The notes: generated from the letters alone by a model not told the origin. Shown: positions 24,501 through 31,936, numbered from the stretch's first letter. The stretch is 64,000 bases of DNA from Acheta domesticus (GCA_031308135.1 JAHLJT010002630.1:103281092-103345091); one strand, 5' to 3'. Program-made: numbers and translations.

Positions 24501-27500
24501 TGGCTTCATCTTGTTCAAACGCATATCTGAGCAGTATTGACTGTTTATTGTACGCTGATATTCGTGATAATCACAAAAAAACGCACCTACAGCGTCCTCA
24601 AACATAGTCAACTCGACTTTTCCTGCTGTTGCGGTCATAACGGTGCTTGTCACTGAACGGTGTTCGCTACTTTTAACTGTTCTACCCCCTTGAAAAACTT
24701 TTCGGGGTTCTTACAACTTTCACCATACACTGCAGTCATTATAGAGTATACATTAGCTGGTTTTTTTCATCTTCAACAAGTACAAAACGAGTCACAGAAT
24801 ATTGTTCAACCAATGTGGAATTTTCAAGCGGACTCGCAATTGTTCAACTTAATTCTGAGGTTATGATCACAACAATGCTGATCCTTCAGATGGTCAGGGC
24901 TCATCCCAGTGGTGCCAACTTAAAGTCCTAAAATTACCAAACTTGTCCTGCCCACTGTTTTTTCTCCAGACTAATTTGTCACTGTAATTATTGAATGAGC
25001 TACGTACTTAAAGCGCAGAAATTTATTTTTATTTTGTCTAGACCAAATTGAAGTAATTTTGCTGCAACTGTCGTAATAAAGACAGTGTGACTAGAGAAAT
25101 GTTAACCACCTATGTTATAACGTTTCTTGGAAACATCAGCAAGAAATGACTTAAAACATATTTTTTTCTTGCAATTTTAATTTAATTATATAACCTAGAC
25201 GTGCGTTACTGTTTAAATTTGCATTGATGTTGTATACTAGGGCTTTGAAAGGGCAAAAGTATACAATTTTCTATTTCATATCTCATTTTAACATGACATA
25301 TCAATTGCCTTTGCAAAGAAAACGTTTTGAAGAGAGGTCTTTTTTGAAAAGAGAAGGCGTGGCCATCTTCGGGCAACCAACAGCGGTGACGACTATAACA
25401 TGCGATTTGCTTTGCTTTCGTTGTATTGCCCCTGTCATCACAACTAGGAAAATCTCTCCGCACGTAACCGAATCAGAGCCTCCTATTAAAAACTGCGTTT
25501 ATGTTGGTAACAACCAGATCACTGGGAAACAACGGAAGGGGACAACACTTCCAGCATCTGTTATGATTGTGGTGGGTACGCAATTGTTTTCTCATGTTGT
25601 ATGCTGCAGCTCATGTTACCAACACAATTTATGTTGTTATTGCACTCTCGCCAACAAGGTGCCAATGCGGAGAGATTTTACTGGCGCACTGCACTAGTTG
25701 TCATAATAACGGTGGCGTATGTACGAGATAAGGAGGAAGACACTCCGCACCCTGCGAACAAAAACGCAAACAAGTCTATAGGATAGTGTAACGTCACAGC
25801 ACTGGGCTCGACAGACAGATCCTCCGTCATGCAGGGGTCGAGCTGGCGGCATCCGGACCTCTCAAGTCGTGCAGTGGGAGGGGTTGTCTTCTGGGGCCGC
25901 GCGGCGGCCGGACCTCGGTCTCTGCAGGGTGCGAGCCGGGGGCGTGCCTGGAAGGCGTGTCTGGGGGGCGTGTCTGGGAAGGCGGCTGTCAGTTCGCACA
26001 AGGGGATGATTGCGTGACGATAGAACTCGGCCTGCAGATGGCGGCAGGCCGTATGTGCAGACGGTCAAAATCTCAGTCATGAGAACACGTGGGCCGCGGG
26101 TCGGCTGCGTGGGAGGTCGGTCAAGTGACCTTTCACGGAGGCCAGCGAAGGAAACGGTCAATCATTCGAGTCTGAGCCGAATCGAGGTGTGGATGAACCA
26201 CACTTGCGCCAGGGCGGTGCGGAGACGAGCGGGGCTCGTGAGGGCAATCCACGTGTTGGAACGCCGTTGTGGAAGAAGTATTCCACGTGTGACTGTGGTC
26301 ACGGGGTGTTACGCTGTGTGCGGGCACTCGTTGAGGAGTGGCGAGGACTACAACTCAGACAGATCTTCAATCGACTAAGGATCGTTTCTGCGATCAGGCA
26401 AACAGAGGTCTTCCAGAGCAGTGAGAACTGTGTACTTTGTGTAAATAACTGTACAATAAACTTGTATATAGCAAAAGCTCAGGTCTGTAATAACCGTAGT
26501 GTTCCCACGACGTCACAATAGTAAATGAAAATCTGTTAATGCGATGCATGAAGTTAATTATGGCAATTTTTTCACATTGTACTCAGTTTTCGGTATCTAA
26601 TATCTCATCTCATTTCTAATTACCAGAAAGTAATAACAATTTCGGAGTCTTCTGTTGAGAGTACATGCAAAGTATCCAAACTATTGGCACAAACAATTTA
26701 GGTAAACTTAATGATTGATACACTTGATTAAAGAGAGATTGTTGCGTCTGGACAATCTTAACAAGAAAATAATACACTCGACGATTTTAGCTAGTTTAGT
26801 TAGTACCGATGTACAATACAAATCACTGTATGGTATGTTTATAGCATGGAGGAATGCGAAGTTCTATGCACAAGATTGGCAATCATGGTAAATGGAACTT
26901 TTGAGTGTTTGGGGCCAATACAACATTTGAAGAATAAATTTGCTGAAGGATACACACTGATTATCAAAGTGAAAGAAGGGGACGATGTTCCGCAGAGAAT
27001 CAATACAGTTAAGGATTTCATTGCCAGAACTTTTCCAGGTAACTATTGACTCAGATATATAATAATACCGTCAGAGAAAAAGCTAATCTTAAGAATATTA
27101 TTAAAACAGTGTAATTAAATTCATCAGGCACTTTTCAAATATTTGACTCAGAAAGTAAAGGACTAAATTATTTAAATGGCTGTTGAAAGTGAATTATTTA
27201 CTTTTTCAGTACTGCTGACCATTTTGGTCAGTATATTACCACTTCGTTTTTCTCCATACGAGTACATGGATAATATATGTACAAATGTACAATTATAACC
27301 AATTACACAGGCCTACAAAAAAATTTTTTTTGTTTGGTGCATCAAATGTTAGAGCTGATTCTTATAGTATTTTTTGCGCTGATTTCAAATCTGCAAACCA
27401 TTTTTTTGTATCAGCTCTAGTTTTTGAGATACATCATGTATCATTTTCAGTTATTTAGGCCTATACAGTATAATGTAGCAGATATGCATGTTATACCACT

Positions 27501-30500
27501 CAATGTTAGGTAAATATTTTAATTTTTTACAGTTGGCAGTACCAGCTGAGTTTGTTTTGTTTAATGATGCTCGCAATATAAACAAACCAGTTAACCTAAA
27601 ATAGTGCAATGGCTTCACACCGAAGAAGTTGTGTAAATCATCCTGAGATATTTTGCTATGTTTGTGGTGAATATACATTCGTGGAAAACCGAAAACCTAT
27701 CTCCGATTTCTTGAAAAGAGCGTACTTGGCTTATTTTGGTGTTAAGTTAGGCGACCAAGATAAAACATGGGCTCCACATTCAGTGTGCAAAACCTGTAAT
27801 GAACATTTAAGGCAGTGGACAAATGGCAAGAGAAGGAATCTTAAGTTTGGTGTGCCCATGGTTTGGAGGGAACCAAAGAATCATGTTGATGATTGTTACT
27901 TTTGTTTGGTGAGAATCACAGGAATAAACAAGAAAAATCATAGCAAGTGGACCTATCCTGATCTTCCTTCTGCAAGACGTCCTATTTCTCATTCAGATGA
28001 AGTGCCCATTCCTACTTTTCATCTACTTCCCATTGTCAGTGATGATGAAGAACATTATTCTGATGCCCTAGGCCTACATGATGTAGGTGATACTAGTGAT
28101 TGTGACTATGAAGGGACAAGCTCAAGTCCCCAGAGTTTCAACCAAAATGAGTTAAGTGATCTAGTAAGAGACCTGCGCCTTTCAAAAGGAGCTGCAGAAC
28201 TTTTAGCATCTAGACTTAATGAGAAGAACTTACTTGACCCGGGAACTACAATAACTTTTACCGTAAGAGAGAACAATCTTTGCTGCCATTCTTCAACAAT
28301 GAAGACAATTTAGTATTTTGTCACGATGTCCAAGGTTTATTACTAGCAATGGGTCTATCTCAGTACTTGTCCGAAGATTGGCGTTTGTTCATTGACAGTT
28401 CTAAACGAAGTTTGAAATGTGTTCTTTTGCACAATGGGAACAAATATGGTTCCATACCAATTGCCCATTCAACGAAAATGAAAGAAGATTATGACAACGT
28501 AGCTGTGGTCTTGGACAAAATTAAGTACAATGAGCATCAGTGGGTAATTTGTGTTGACCTAAAAATGGTAAATTTCTTGCTAGGACAGCAAGGAGGCTAC
28601 ACAAAGTTTCCTTGCTTCTTGTGTTTGTGGGATAGCAGAGCTAAACAAGCCCATTGGGTTAGAAGAGATTGGCCTGAACGAGAAGAAATGGTTGTAGGGC
28701 AAAGAAATGTGATTAACGAAGCCTTAGTTTCTAGGGATAAAATCATTTTGCCTCCACTACATATAAAGCTAGGGTTTGATGAAGCAGTTTGTGAAAGCTC
28801 TCGACAAGGACGGTCCATGCTTTGTTTATATAGGTCGTAAGATGCCTGGAATAAGCGCAGAAAAACTTAAAGCTGGCATTTTTGATGGTCCACAAATCAG
28901 ACAGCTTGTGAAAGTCCAGAGTTTGTGAACTCTATGAGTCCCGTGGAAAGCAGAGCGTGGAAATCGTTTGTACAAGTTATTACAAAGTTTTGGGGAAACA
29001 TTAAAGCTGACAATTATGTTGAGCTTGTCAACAACATGCTCGATAACTTCGAAAGGCTGGGATGCAACATGAGCATAAAAGTGCATTACCTACACAGCCA
29101 CCTGGACCATTTCCCTCACAACCTTGGCGATTTTAGTGAGGAACAAGGAGAACGGTTTCACCAAGACATGAAGACCATGGAGGATCGTTTTCAAGGAAGA
29201 TGGGATACCCACATGATGGCGGACTACTGCTGGAACTTGGAAAGAAGTTGCCGAAACCAGATCCATTCTAGGTCGTCACGGAAAAGAACTTTTCACAGTG
29301 TCAACTAATGTCCCAACTAAGGCCGAATGGGTCTTGTAAGTTTGTATGTACGAGTAGGCATATCTCATTAAAATAACATTCTGAATTGAATTACTATTTT
29401 GTACTTTCATTCCTTATATATCATATATATCATAACGTGAAAACTAAAGCTCATAGAAAAAAACCAATGTCATTTTTGAAATCAGCGCCCCAAATATACT
29501 TAAAAACAGCATTAAAATCGTTTGCACCATTTTCTGTGTTAGCCTGTGTTATTTATCAACATTTAAAATGTTAGCTAACGATATCAATCATTTCAACACT
29601 ATATAATACACTTGGACCTTTCAGTGCCGATTATTTTCTGTTAAAACATATTTTAGATGAATATTAAAGAAATACAATAGACTTACCTAGAATAGAAATA
29701 CAATAGATCACAAGCCGTCGTGGGTGATGCAAGAGCGGGAGTCTAGAGCGCCAATTTAAATGTATTCTAGATATACACTTCATATCAGTTTTGAATATTT
29801 TCTTCGTAATCTTACAGATAAAAAAACGTCGAAAAAATATTTCCATTTATTTTTAGAATTTATATATATTTACATTAATACACATAAATCATTTAAAATA
29901 TTTATTGAACACAACCTACAAACATTTGATACACTTAGTGTAGATGGCGTTGATACTATTAACGGATTCTAGTGTAAGCCATGCGATGATTTCCTCAGAG
30001 AATATTACTCGACTGTTTCACCGTTTACGCGGAGAAACGAGGAAATGCTCCGCGCAGAAGGAGACGCCACGGTCTGCAGTGTCGTAGCGGCGGTTTGAAT
30101 TTCGCGCCAGGAAGTGACTTTTGAACTCAATTTTCTCAATGACAAAATGTTTTTCGGAAAAACTGAACCTGCCATTCTTCATGACGGTGCAACACAGAAT
30201 TTGTTTTTTTTGTGTTTTTGTTGTGTTTTTTGTTTGTTGTTGTTTTTTTTGTAACGGGAGCTTTTGGACACTTTGGCGCGTCAGCCTGGAATGGGCTCAT
30301 GTCTACCGGCGACGTCCCTGCCTCGCGTCCAAGGGTTAAGGGGCTACGTTCGTTAGCATGTAGGCATCATTACGTAAATTATATTTTCTGAAATTATGCC
30401 GTTCTATTACTTTAGGAGCTGTTCTCAAACAGGAATATCTTCGACTCTTAACTTATCACATTCCAAGGAAGACACATTCTTGGTCACAAATGTTTGGCAT

Positions 30501-30721
30501 TATGGAAAAGGGAAAGAAAAATCTAGATATTGAAGATTATTCTCTTGGGCAGACTACTCTAGAACAGGTATTTTTGCGAAATTTTGACTAGAAATTTTCT
30601 TGGATTCCTAATTATTTTCACTTAAGTATTTTGGTTAATTGGGGTGGAAAGTTAATGTTTATGACTGCTTGTCTTCTAGGTCTTCATTCAACTTATAAGC
30701 TTCCAAAGACTTCACAAATGA
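2216..30721 (+). CDS. ABC transporter subfamily A, 3' half (ten exons)
   Basis: Multi-exon gene on the + strand. Exons are at 2216-2338, 2676-2889, 13131-13311, 13642-13774, 14312-14510, 16967-17154, 21739-21909, 26845-27038, 30416-30567 and 30680-30721 (TGA). Exon phases match across every junction except one frameshift in the second exon. The product resembles insect and vertebrate ABCA3-type proteins: last helices of membrane domain 2, an extracellular loop, a final helix, a linker, then nucleotide-binding domain 2 with GVNGAGKTT (Walker A), CPQ (Q-loop), SGGNKRKLS (signature), FLDEP (Walker B) and TTHS (H-loop). ABCA proteins are ATP-driven lipid movers or floppases in plasma or vesicle membranes. 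The 5' half lies outside the window. A second copy of the last four exons lies at 41946-48664. The exact orthologue is uncertain. Confidence 0.93.
2676..2889 (+). CDS. ABCA exon with frameshift: helix plus extracellular loop
   Basis: The acceptor is ttttcag and the donor gtatat is at 2890. The first part continues the upstream frame ([14 protein letters not shown]...). The second part is open only in another frame ([14 protein letters not shown]..., ending KSTSVAQ) and matches the ABCA region after the P-x-Y-x-L motif. The switch lies in the T run at 2761-2766. Read without the switch, the exon meets TGA at 2798-2800 and again at 2867-2869. One extra T would restore a single frame. The cause is either an assembly homopolymer error or a real lesion that would inactivate the gene. 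Confidence 0.8.
2890..4578. other. Intron sequence, no gene seen
   Basis: First part of the ~10-kb ABCA intron 2890-13130. It is AT-rich and has no supported coding region. A short terminus-like sequence, acagagtatccgggaag, at about 3827 resembles transposon ends of the acagggtgtccc type seen again at 12621, but no partner end was identified. Confidence 0.4.
4579..4622. repeat. (AT)n microsatellite
   Basis: Uninterrupted AT dinucleotide run that directly abuts the outer edge of the Gypsy LTR at 4622. Together with the CA/TA run on the other side (12497-12573), it suggests the element integrated into a simple-repeat tract, which hides any target-site duplication. Confidence 0.95.
4622..4845 (-). 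repeat. Gypsy LTR (3' LTR of the minus-strand element)
   Basis: About 220 bp, nearly the same as 12277-12500. The common core runs from aggaatcgcaggcttacgat to gctagtcaaaattcagatc. The minus-strand LTR would start TGTGGGATCTG. Its other end is fused to the AT microsatellite. A few substitutions and small indels separate the two LTRs, so the insertion is not very recent. Confidence 0.9.
4857..5856 (-). pseudogene. Gypsy pol remnant: RT edges, RNase H start, integrase C-terminal part
   Basis: An open frame of 322 codons (4857-5825) plus in-frame sequence up to the LINE border. It contains a YLG...FLGL-x-x-YFRKFI segment typical of the end of Gypsy reverse transcriptase and connection region. 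This is followed directly by integrase-like residues ([17 protein letters not shown]) and the basic C-terminal part. The catalytic core of RT (YxDD), most of RNase H and the N-terminal integrase are absent, so two deletions fused distant parts in frame. The 5' side stops at the target duplication of the LINE at 5857-5862. Non-functional. Confidence 0.85.
5857..5862. repeat. LINE target-site duplication, left copy
   Basis: CTTATT at 5857-5862 recurs at 10278-10283 on the other side of the LINE. Removing the LINE and one copy restores a continuous Gypsy reading frame across the junction, which supports this as the duplication made on insertion. Confidence 0.8.
7581..8507 (-). pseudogene. LINE ORF2 part 3: YADD motif, thumb and C-terminal domain
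   Basis: 308-codon open frame beginning at the catalytic MYADDLQMY motif of the reverse transcriptase. It continues with [24 protein letters not shown] and the [13 protein letters not shown]-terminal region typical of CR1/Jockey ORF2. It overlaps the preceding frame by about 10 nt at an A/T run. The two frames are one ancestral ORF broken by a single-base indel. It ends with a stop at 7581. Confidence 0.88.
8497..8994 (-). pseudogene. LINE ORF2 part 2: reverse transcriptase palm and fingers
   Basis: 165-codon frame with the order of RT blocks expected: [45 protein letters not shown], and [19 protein letters not shown]. The catalytic aspartate of block A (DFSKAFD) is present; the YADD block lies in the next frame. 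Joined to its neighbours only through single-base frame shifts at ~8992 and ~8505, so it is not translatable as one protein. Confidence 0.9.
8991..10220 (-). pseudogene. LINE ORF2 part 1: endonuclease (partial) and RT N-terminal region
   Basis: 409-codon frame. Residues ~28-70 contain [10 protein letters not shown] and [11 protein letters not shown], and residues ~105-135 contain [18 protein letters not shown] and the SKHDLI block of apurinic-type endonucleases (the D-x-N and S-D/K-H regions). The rest is the linker and the first RT block ([29 protein letters not shown]). About 100 N-terminal residues of the endonuclease are missing because the element is 5'-truncated. Confidence 0.9.
10278..10283. 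repeat. LINE target-site duplication, right copy
   Basis: CTTATT, matching 5857-5862. It lies directly after the truncated LINE 5' edge and inside the Gypsy reverse transcriptase start codons. Confidence 0.8.
10284..10705 (-). pseudogene. Gypsy pol remnant: protease tail and RT start
   Basis: Minus-strand frame with residues typical of the linker before Gypsy RT ([42 protein letters not shown]). It is cut in the RT N-terminus by the LINE. The continuation of the domain is found on the far side, at 5856 downwards. The protease active site is not clearly visible. Confidence 0.8.
10706..12009 (-). pseudogene. Gypsy gag remnant with SAP-like segment and zinc knuckles
   Basis: The first frame (11413-12009, start ATG) opens with a SAP-domain-like segment ([20 protein letters not shown]) and then a charged, Arg/Asp-rich region. 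The next frame (11188-11406) has gag-like helices ([19 protein letters not shown]). Between about 10700 and 10840, on the minus strand, two CCHC knuckles are readable: [14 protein letters not shown] and [14 protein letters not shown]. Stops and frame changes near 11050-11190 and 11407 break the ORF. SAP-containing gag proteins are known from insect Gypsy elements. Confidence 0.8.
12256..12274 (-). other. Gypsy primer-binding site
   Basis: The minus strand reads TGGGGGCTCTGTTCGGGAT, two bases inside the LTR end. This is close to the tRNA-Pro-type primer-binding site (TGGGGGCTCGTCCGGGAT) known from many retroelements. The position is right for minus-strand DNA priming. The primer assignment is by resemblance only. 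Confidence 0.65.
12277..12500 (-). repeat. Gypsy LTR (5' LTR of the minus-strand element)
   Basis: Matches 4622-4845. On the minus strand it ends ...CGATTCCTACA, giving the CA terminus expected for an LTR, and starts at about 12500 in TGTGTGATCTG. A CA microsatellite follows immediately. Confidence 0.9.
12497..12573. repeat. (CA)n(TA)n microsatellite
   Basis: CA dinucleotides with one CC interruption up to ~12552, then a TA run. Adjacent to the Gypsy LTR border. Confidence 0.95.
12574..13130. other. Intron tail with transposon-like terminus and pyrimidine tract
   Basis: At 12621 the sequence acagggtgtcccaccaac is a terminus type common in insect non-autonomous transposons, but no opposite end was found. 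From ~12995 to 13075 there is a CT-rich tract (purine-rich on the minus strand). No coding region is supported before the exon at 13131. Confidence 0.45.
13131..13311 (+). CDS. ABCA exon: loop end and last membrane helix
   Basis: The acceptor is ttatgttacag and the donor GT is at 13312. Codons are in phase 0 with the previous exon end. The frame contains [16 protein letters not shown], the conserved ABCA motif before the last helix, then a strongly hydrophobic run ([20 protein letters not shown]) forming the helix, and LTYLDRL at the cytosolic side. Confidence 0.9.
13642..13774 (+). CDS. ABCA exon: cytosolic linker before NBD2
   Basis: The acceptor is ctttttcag (to 13641) and the donor gtaact is at 13775. 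Charged linker ([20 protein letters not shown]) corresponding to the acidic ED-x-D-V-x-x-E-R element that precedes NBD2 in ABCA proteins. It ends in a split codon (AG) that is completed by A at 14312. Confidence 0.85.
14312..14510 (+). CDS. ABCA exon: NBD2 Walker A
   Basis: The acceptor is atttccccag. The frame reads [16 protein letters not shown], then [19 protein letters not shown] (Walker A with the ATP-binding lysine), then [17 protein letters not shown]. Residues EIRK at the end must join [10 protein letters not shown] of the next exon. No GT lies at that point and the boundary is AAG|gcaaga, so a GC donor is inferred. Confidence 0.92.
14511..15006. other. Intron with GC donor, no other feature
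   Basis: Starts with the inferred GC splice donor (gcaaga). The rest is AT-rich with no gene or identified repeat until the R1 copy at ~15007. Confidence 0.5.
15007..16330 (+). repeat. R1 repeat family, copy a
   Basis: It begins with a tacgtacgtatatac-rich start and ends in gccattctgtagcaccactagtt. It carries four degenerate internal units around cTCAAAAACGGCTCCAAtttttt (about 15354, 15625, 15929, 16071). It has no coding capacity. The same start and end recur in copies at 18426, 22316, 42523, 56702 and 57521, and in a truncated copy at 60238. Probably a non-autonomous transposon of unknown class. Confidence 0.75.
16331..16966. other. Intron sequence before the Q-loop exon
   Basis: AT-rich. 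No coding region or named repeat was identified. It ends in the acceptor cacatttaag. Confidence 0.5.
16967..17154 (+). CDS. ABCA exon: NBD2 Q-loop and helical domain
   Basis: The frame starts [19 protein letters not shown], containing the Q-loop glutamine, then [14 protein letters not shown] and [18 protein letters not shown]. The last codon is split: AG here plus T at 21739 makes the Ser of SGGNKRKLS. That requires splicing at TGCAG|gcaagt, a consensus-perfect GC-AG intron. Using the nearby GT (gtaata) would break the frame. Confidence 0.92.
17155..18165. other. Intron start: GC donor and an R1-like fragment
   Basis: The GC donor gcaagt is at 17155. At 17675-17688 an R1-type end (agcaccactagtt) appears. 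17700-17960 resembles the reverse complement of R1 (ctggctactccacatg..., ttggagccggtttgag). A GC-richer stretch at 17960-18110 is unassigned. Confidence 0.5.
18335..18412 (+). repeat. Short tandem array, ~28-bp unit
   Basis: Three to four units of aggaaaaactcattaactcc plus acacaatc-type spacer. The same motif recurs at 20540-20580 and in both terminal repeats of the surrounding 2.6-kb unit. Subterminal repeats of this sort are typical of transposase-binding regions, which is inference here. Confidence 0.75.
18426..19990 (-). repeat. R1 repeat family, copy b (reverse orientation)
   Basis: Starts aactagtggtgctacagaat and ends near the tacgtacgta block at 19972-19981, the mirror of copies a, c and f. 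It contains reversed ggagccgtttt-type internal motifs. It is nested inside the 2.6-kb inverted-repeat unit. Confidence 0.75.
20193..20520. repeat. TATCGA-rich block, copy A
   Basis: Dense TATCGA, ATCGATA and ATATATCGA motifs in a degenerate short tandem arrangement. An open frame runs through it but reads as repeats of I/Y/S/N only, so it is not a gene. The second copy is at 40400-40720. Confidence 0.75.
20794..21580. other. Intron sequence, partly GC-rich, unassigned
   Basis: A GC-richer stretch at about 21180-21400 (ggcgcgtcaactacttcgg, agatctggcgccgacctacc) looks repeat-derived. Several short open frames overlap on both strands without resemblance to known proteins. The same sequence recurs at 40995-41790. 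Confidence 0.4.
21585..21712 (-). mobile_element. tRNA-derived SINE, antisense, copy A
   Basis: On the minus strand, TTGGCTCAGTGCATCAACC (A-box-like) is followed ~45 nt later by AGGTTCGAGTCG (B box), in tRNA-like spacing. The 5' end (21712) lies only ~26 bases before the splice acceptor of the exon at 21739. The extent of the body toward lower coordinates is uncertain. Confidence 0.65.
21739..21909 (+). CDS. ABCA exon: NBD2 signature and Walker B, copy A
   Basis: The acceptor is tctccttgcag and the donor gtagga is at 21910. The frame reads [20 protein letters not shown], then [20 protein letters not shown], then [11 protein letters not shown]. It holds the signature (with Ser from the split codon), Walker B with catalytic Glu, the D-loop and the start of the H-loop. 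It ends in AG, completed by C at 26845. Confidence 0.95.
21910..22315. other. Intron sequence, no feature seen
   Basis: AT-rich. Similar sequence recurs at 42117-42522. Confidence 0.5.
22316..23906 (+). repeat. R1 repeat family, copy c
   Basis: Starts tttaccgcatacgtacgtat and ends tgtagcaccactagtt. It includes a cgttcgttcgttcgtt tetranucleotide run near 22565 and four cggctcc-type internal units. Same layout as copies a and f. Confidence 0.8.
24160..24700 (-). pseudogene. mariner transposase relic, copy A
   Basis: The minus strand encodes the C-terminal two thirds of a Tc1/mariner transposase, with frameshifts and stops: residues of the [12 protein letters not shown] region, NARPHTAQ, then the HPPYS...APSDFHLF block. 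The aspartate normally before NARPH is glycine. The better preserved copy B is at 44365. Terminal inverted repeats were not located. Confidence 0.8.
24701..25786. other. Intron sequence, unassigned
   Basis: A few 80-157-codon open frames lie on both strands (25224-25697 and others) but overlap each other and are broken by indels in the second copy, which argues against coding. It may be part of a repeat. Confidence 0.4.
25787..26517. mobile_element. Solo LTR with ATAG target duplication, copy A
   Basis: 731 bp starting TGTAACGTCACAG and ending CCACGACGTCACA (TG...CA), flanked by ATAG at 25783-25786 and 26518-26521. GC-richer than its surroundings. A polyadenylation-like ACAATAAACTTG lies near the 3' end (~26453). 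No internal retroelement sequence lies next to it, so it is a solo LTR left by recombination. The 4-bp duplication is typical of Gypsy-type integration. Confidence 0.85.
26845..27038 (+). CDS. ABCA exon: H-loop and NBD2 C-terminal region, copy A
   Basis: The acceptor is tgtttatag and the donor gtaact is at 27039. With the split Ser codon the frame reads [20 protein letters not shown], then [19 protein letters not shown], then ...FIARTFPG. This is the highly conserved H-loop and regulatory-side region of ABCA NBD2. It ends with a single G completed at 30416. Confidence 0.95.
27306..29548 (+). mobile_element. Chapaev-like (CMC) DNA transposon, copy A only
   Basis: 2243 bp inserted in an ABCA intron. 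The left end is CACAGGCCTACA and the right end is the reverse complement of CACAGGCTAACA, so short inverted termini begin CAC. TTA flanks both sides. The corresponding site in the other copy (~47530) lacks the element and reads ccaattaattatttatc. CAC termini and a 3-bp duplication fit the Chapaev3 group of CMC transposons; the superfamily call is by recollection of the protein family and needs a search. Confidence 0.75.
27609..29308 (+). pseudogene. Transposase-like protein of the Chapaev-like element, frameshifted
   Basis: Three consecutive frames (27609-28313, 28280-28840, 28925-29308) together give ~550 residues of a protein family found in many copies in arthropod and cnidarian genomes. 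The N-terminal part has Cys/His pairs that look like zinc binding ([24 protein letters not shown]). The middle part has [31 protein letters not shown] and [13 protein letters not shown] blocks and LPPLHIKLG. The end has [13 protein letters not shown]. Single-base shifts near 28265 and 28770 and a third near 28920 break it, so it is inactive as assembled. I infer a transposase from its position between inverted termini. Confidence 0.75.
29549..30415. other. Intron sequence, unassigned
   Basis: AT-rich, with a GC-richer portion at 29970-30120 and a T/G low-complexity stretch at 30197-30252 that is much shorter in copy B. No gene seen. Confidence 0.45.
30416..30567 (+). CDS. ABCA exon: C-terminal regulatory region, copy A
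   Basis: The acceptor is ttactttag. The frame reads [20 protein letters not shown], then [20 protein letters not shown], then SLGQTTLEQ before gtattt. It matches the ABCA C-terminal domain with the YSxxQxTLEQVF motif, which continues in the last exon. Confidence 0.93.
30680..30721 (+). CDS. ABCA last exon with stop, copy A
   Basis: The acceptor is gtcttctag. The frame reads [13 protein letters not shown] then TGA. It completes the conserved TLEQVF motif, and the C-terminus falls where ABCA proteins normally end. No clear AATAAA follows nearby, so the 3' end of the transcript is not placed. Confidence 0.92.
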   Translation, partial: VFIQLISFQRLHK

Positions 30722-31204
30722 GCTATGAAACAAATAATTTCTCTCCGAGAAGTGAATGTGGAAGTGTTGAAATTATTCAAGCACAATACCTATTTGTTTT
30801 ATTTTATTATTATACTTTTCATTTTATTTACATGAGTTTAAATTACTCTCTTACGGATTGCGAACGGTGTTTAGCTTGATGTTACGGAACGTATATTTAT
30901 ACATAATTAAATCCTGCTTTCCCAGATTATGTTTCCGAAGGCACTTTGTTCCGAGCCTTCGGTAGAAGAGTTGCTCCGTTGCTACGAACCACGCAGCTAA
31001 CGGATTTGTCGACAAAGTGTCAAGCTGTTATTTATCGACAAAATGTCGAGCAGCTATCACTCTAAGAGAAGTGATAAGTGATAAGCTTCGCCTATTCAAG
31101 AGAAGCAGCGCTGCAGTGCCTACTGGTGGGCATGGAGAAAACAACTAAATCTCGAAATAAGCTCTTGTAACAATTTTCACTTATCACTCTCAGCAGTTAT
31201 CACT
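30722..31204. other. ABCA downstream region with ~31-bp minisatellite
   Basis: Contains the putative 3' UTR and, at 31007-31056, about two units of a repeat built on tcgacaaagtgtc and gctgttatttatcgac. Copy B has about four units (48951-49050). Confidence 0.6.
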
Positions 31205-31936
31205 CTCATCGTACAAACTGAACAAAGATTTCAAACAACACGTCAATACACACCTCAGCACACAACACACACTACAGCTCTGATCTCATCAATAAGATAA
31301 AGTATTTCCCAGTCCCCACCAACGCCAAACTTGTTTCTTTGATTGGTAAACCTCTTTTTTAGTGTGCAAACATCTGGCTGCGAGAATATAGTTCAAGACC
31401 TAATTGAAAGATCACAGTGTGTAGTGTCCATCATAACTGAACTGTTTAACCTATTTTCTTGTTGCACAGATGCCAACTATTTTCAAATTTAATCACGAAT
31501 TTTACATCAAGATTCTGAATTACAGATGGGTTTACACCTCTTACCTTTATTAGCTGAAATATTTATCCACTACTAAAAGGTCTCCTTGACTGCCATAGAT
31601 ACGTAGACGACGAGTTGGCACTATGGACAGGAACCACCAGACAACTTAATAGTTTTACACAATATATCAACTCTACATCCCAACATTGAAATTCGCCCCT
31701 GAAACTAGAAACGAACACAACCCTTTAATACAGGACCATCATGATTCACCCACACAGGAACAATAATATACAACACTTCACAACCAGACCCTCTACACAC
31801 AAATATGCAGCCTCCCAAGCCATGGTACATCGGTTAATTCATACCCATGTCTACAGAAAAACACACAAAGAAATAAATACCATAAAACATTAAGCCAGGG
31901 TGAATGGATACGATTTTAATTTCATTAACAAATAAA
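31205..31936 (+). mobile_element. Penelope-like element fragment, copy A, cut by the gap
   Basis: Degraded reverse transcriptase sequence of Penelope type, better preserved at 49205-50398: the KLVS...VPTSGCENIVQDLI region and the RYVDDE motif (~31600). It stops at the first N, so the contig end lies inside a repeat. Confidence 0.8.

Larger units (their letters stand above)
20093..31936 (+). repeat. Duplicated segment, copy A (runs into the gap)
   Basis: Almost identical to 40298-49928 from tgacattacttattaaa onward, with scattered substitutions and many one-base indels in homopolymers. It carries the last four ABCA exons. The main structural differences are a 2.24-kb transposon at 27306-29548 present only here, a T/G-rich expansion near 30190-30250, and fewer minisatellite units near 31010. 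Similarity continues to the last base before the N gap. Confidence 0.95.

Noticed and set aside
25224..25697. 157-codon plus-strand frame
   Set aside because: The second copy breaks it into shorter pieces by one-base indels, and no family resemblance is seen; probably non-coding intron.
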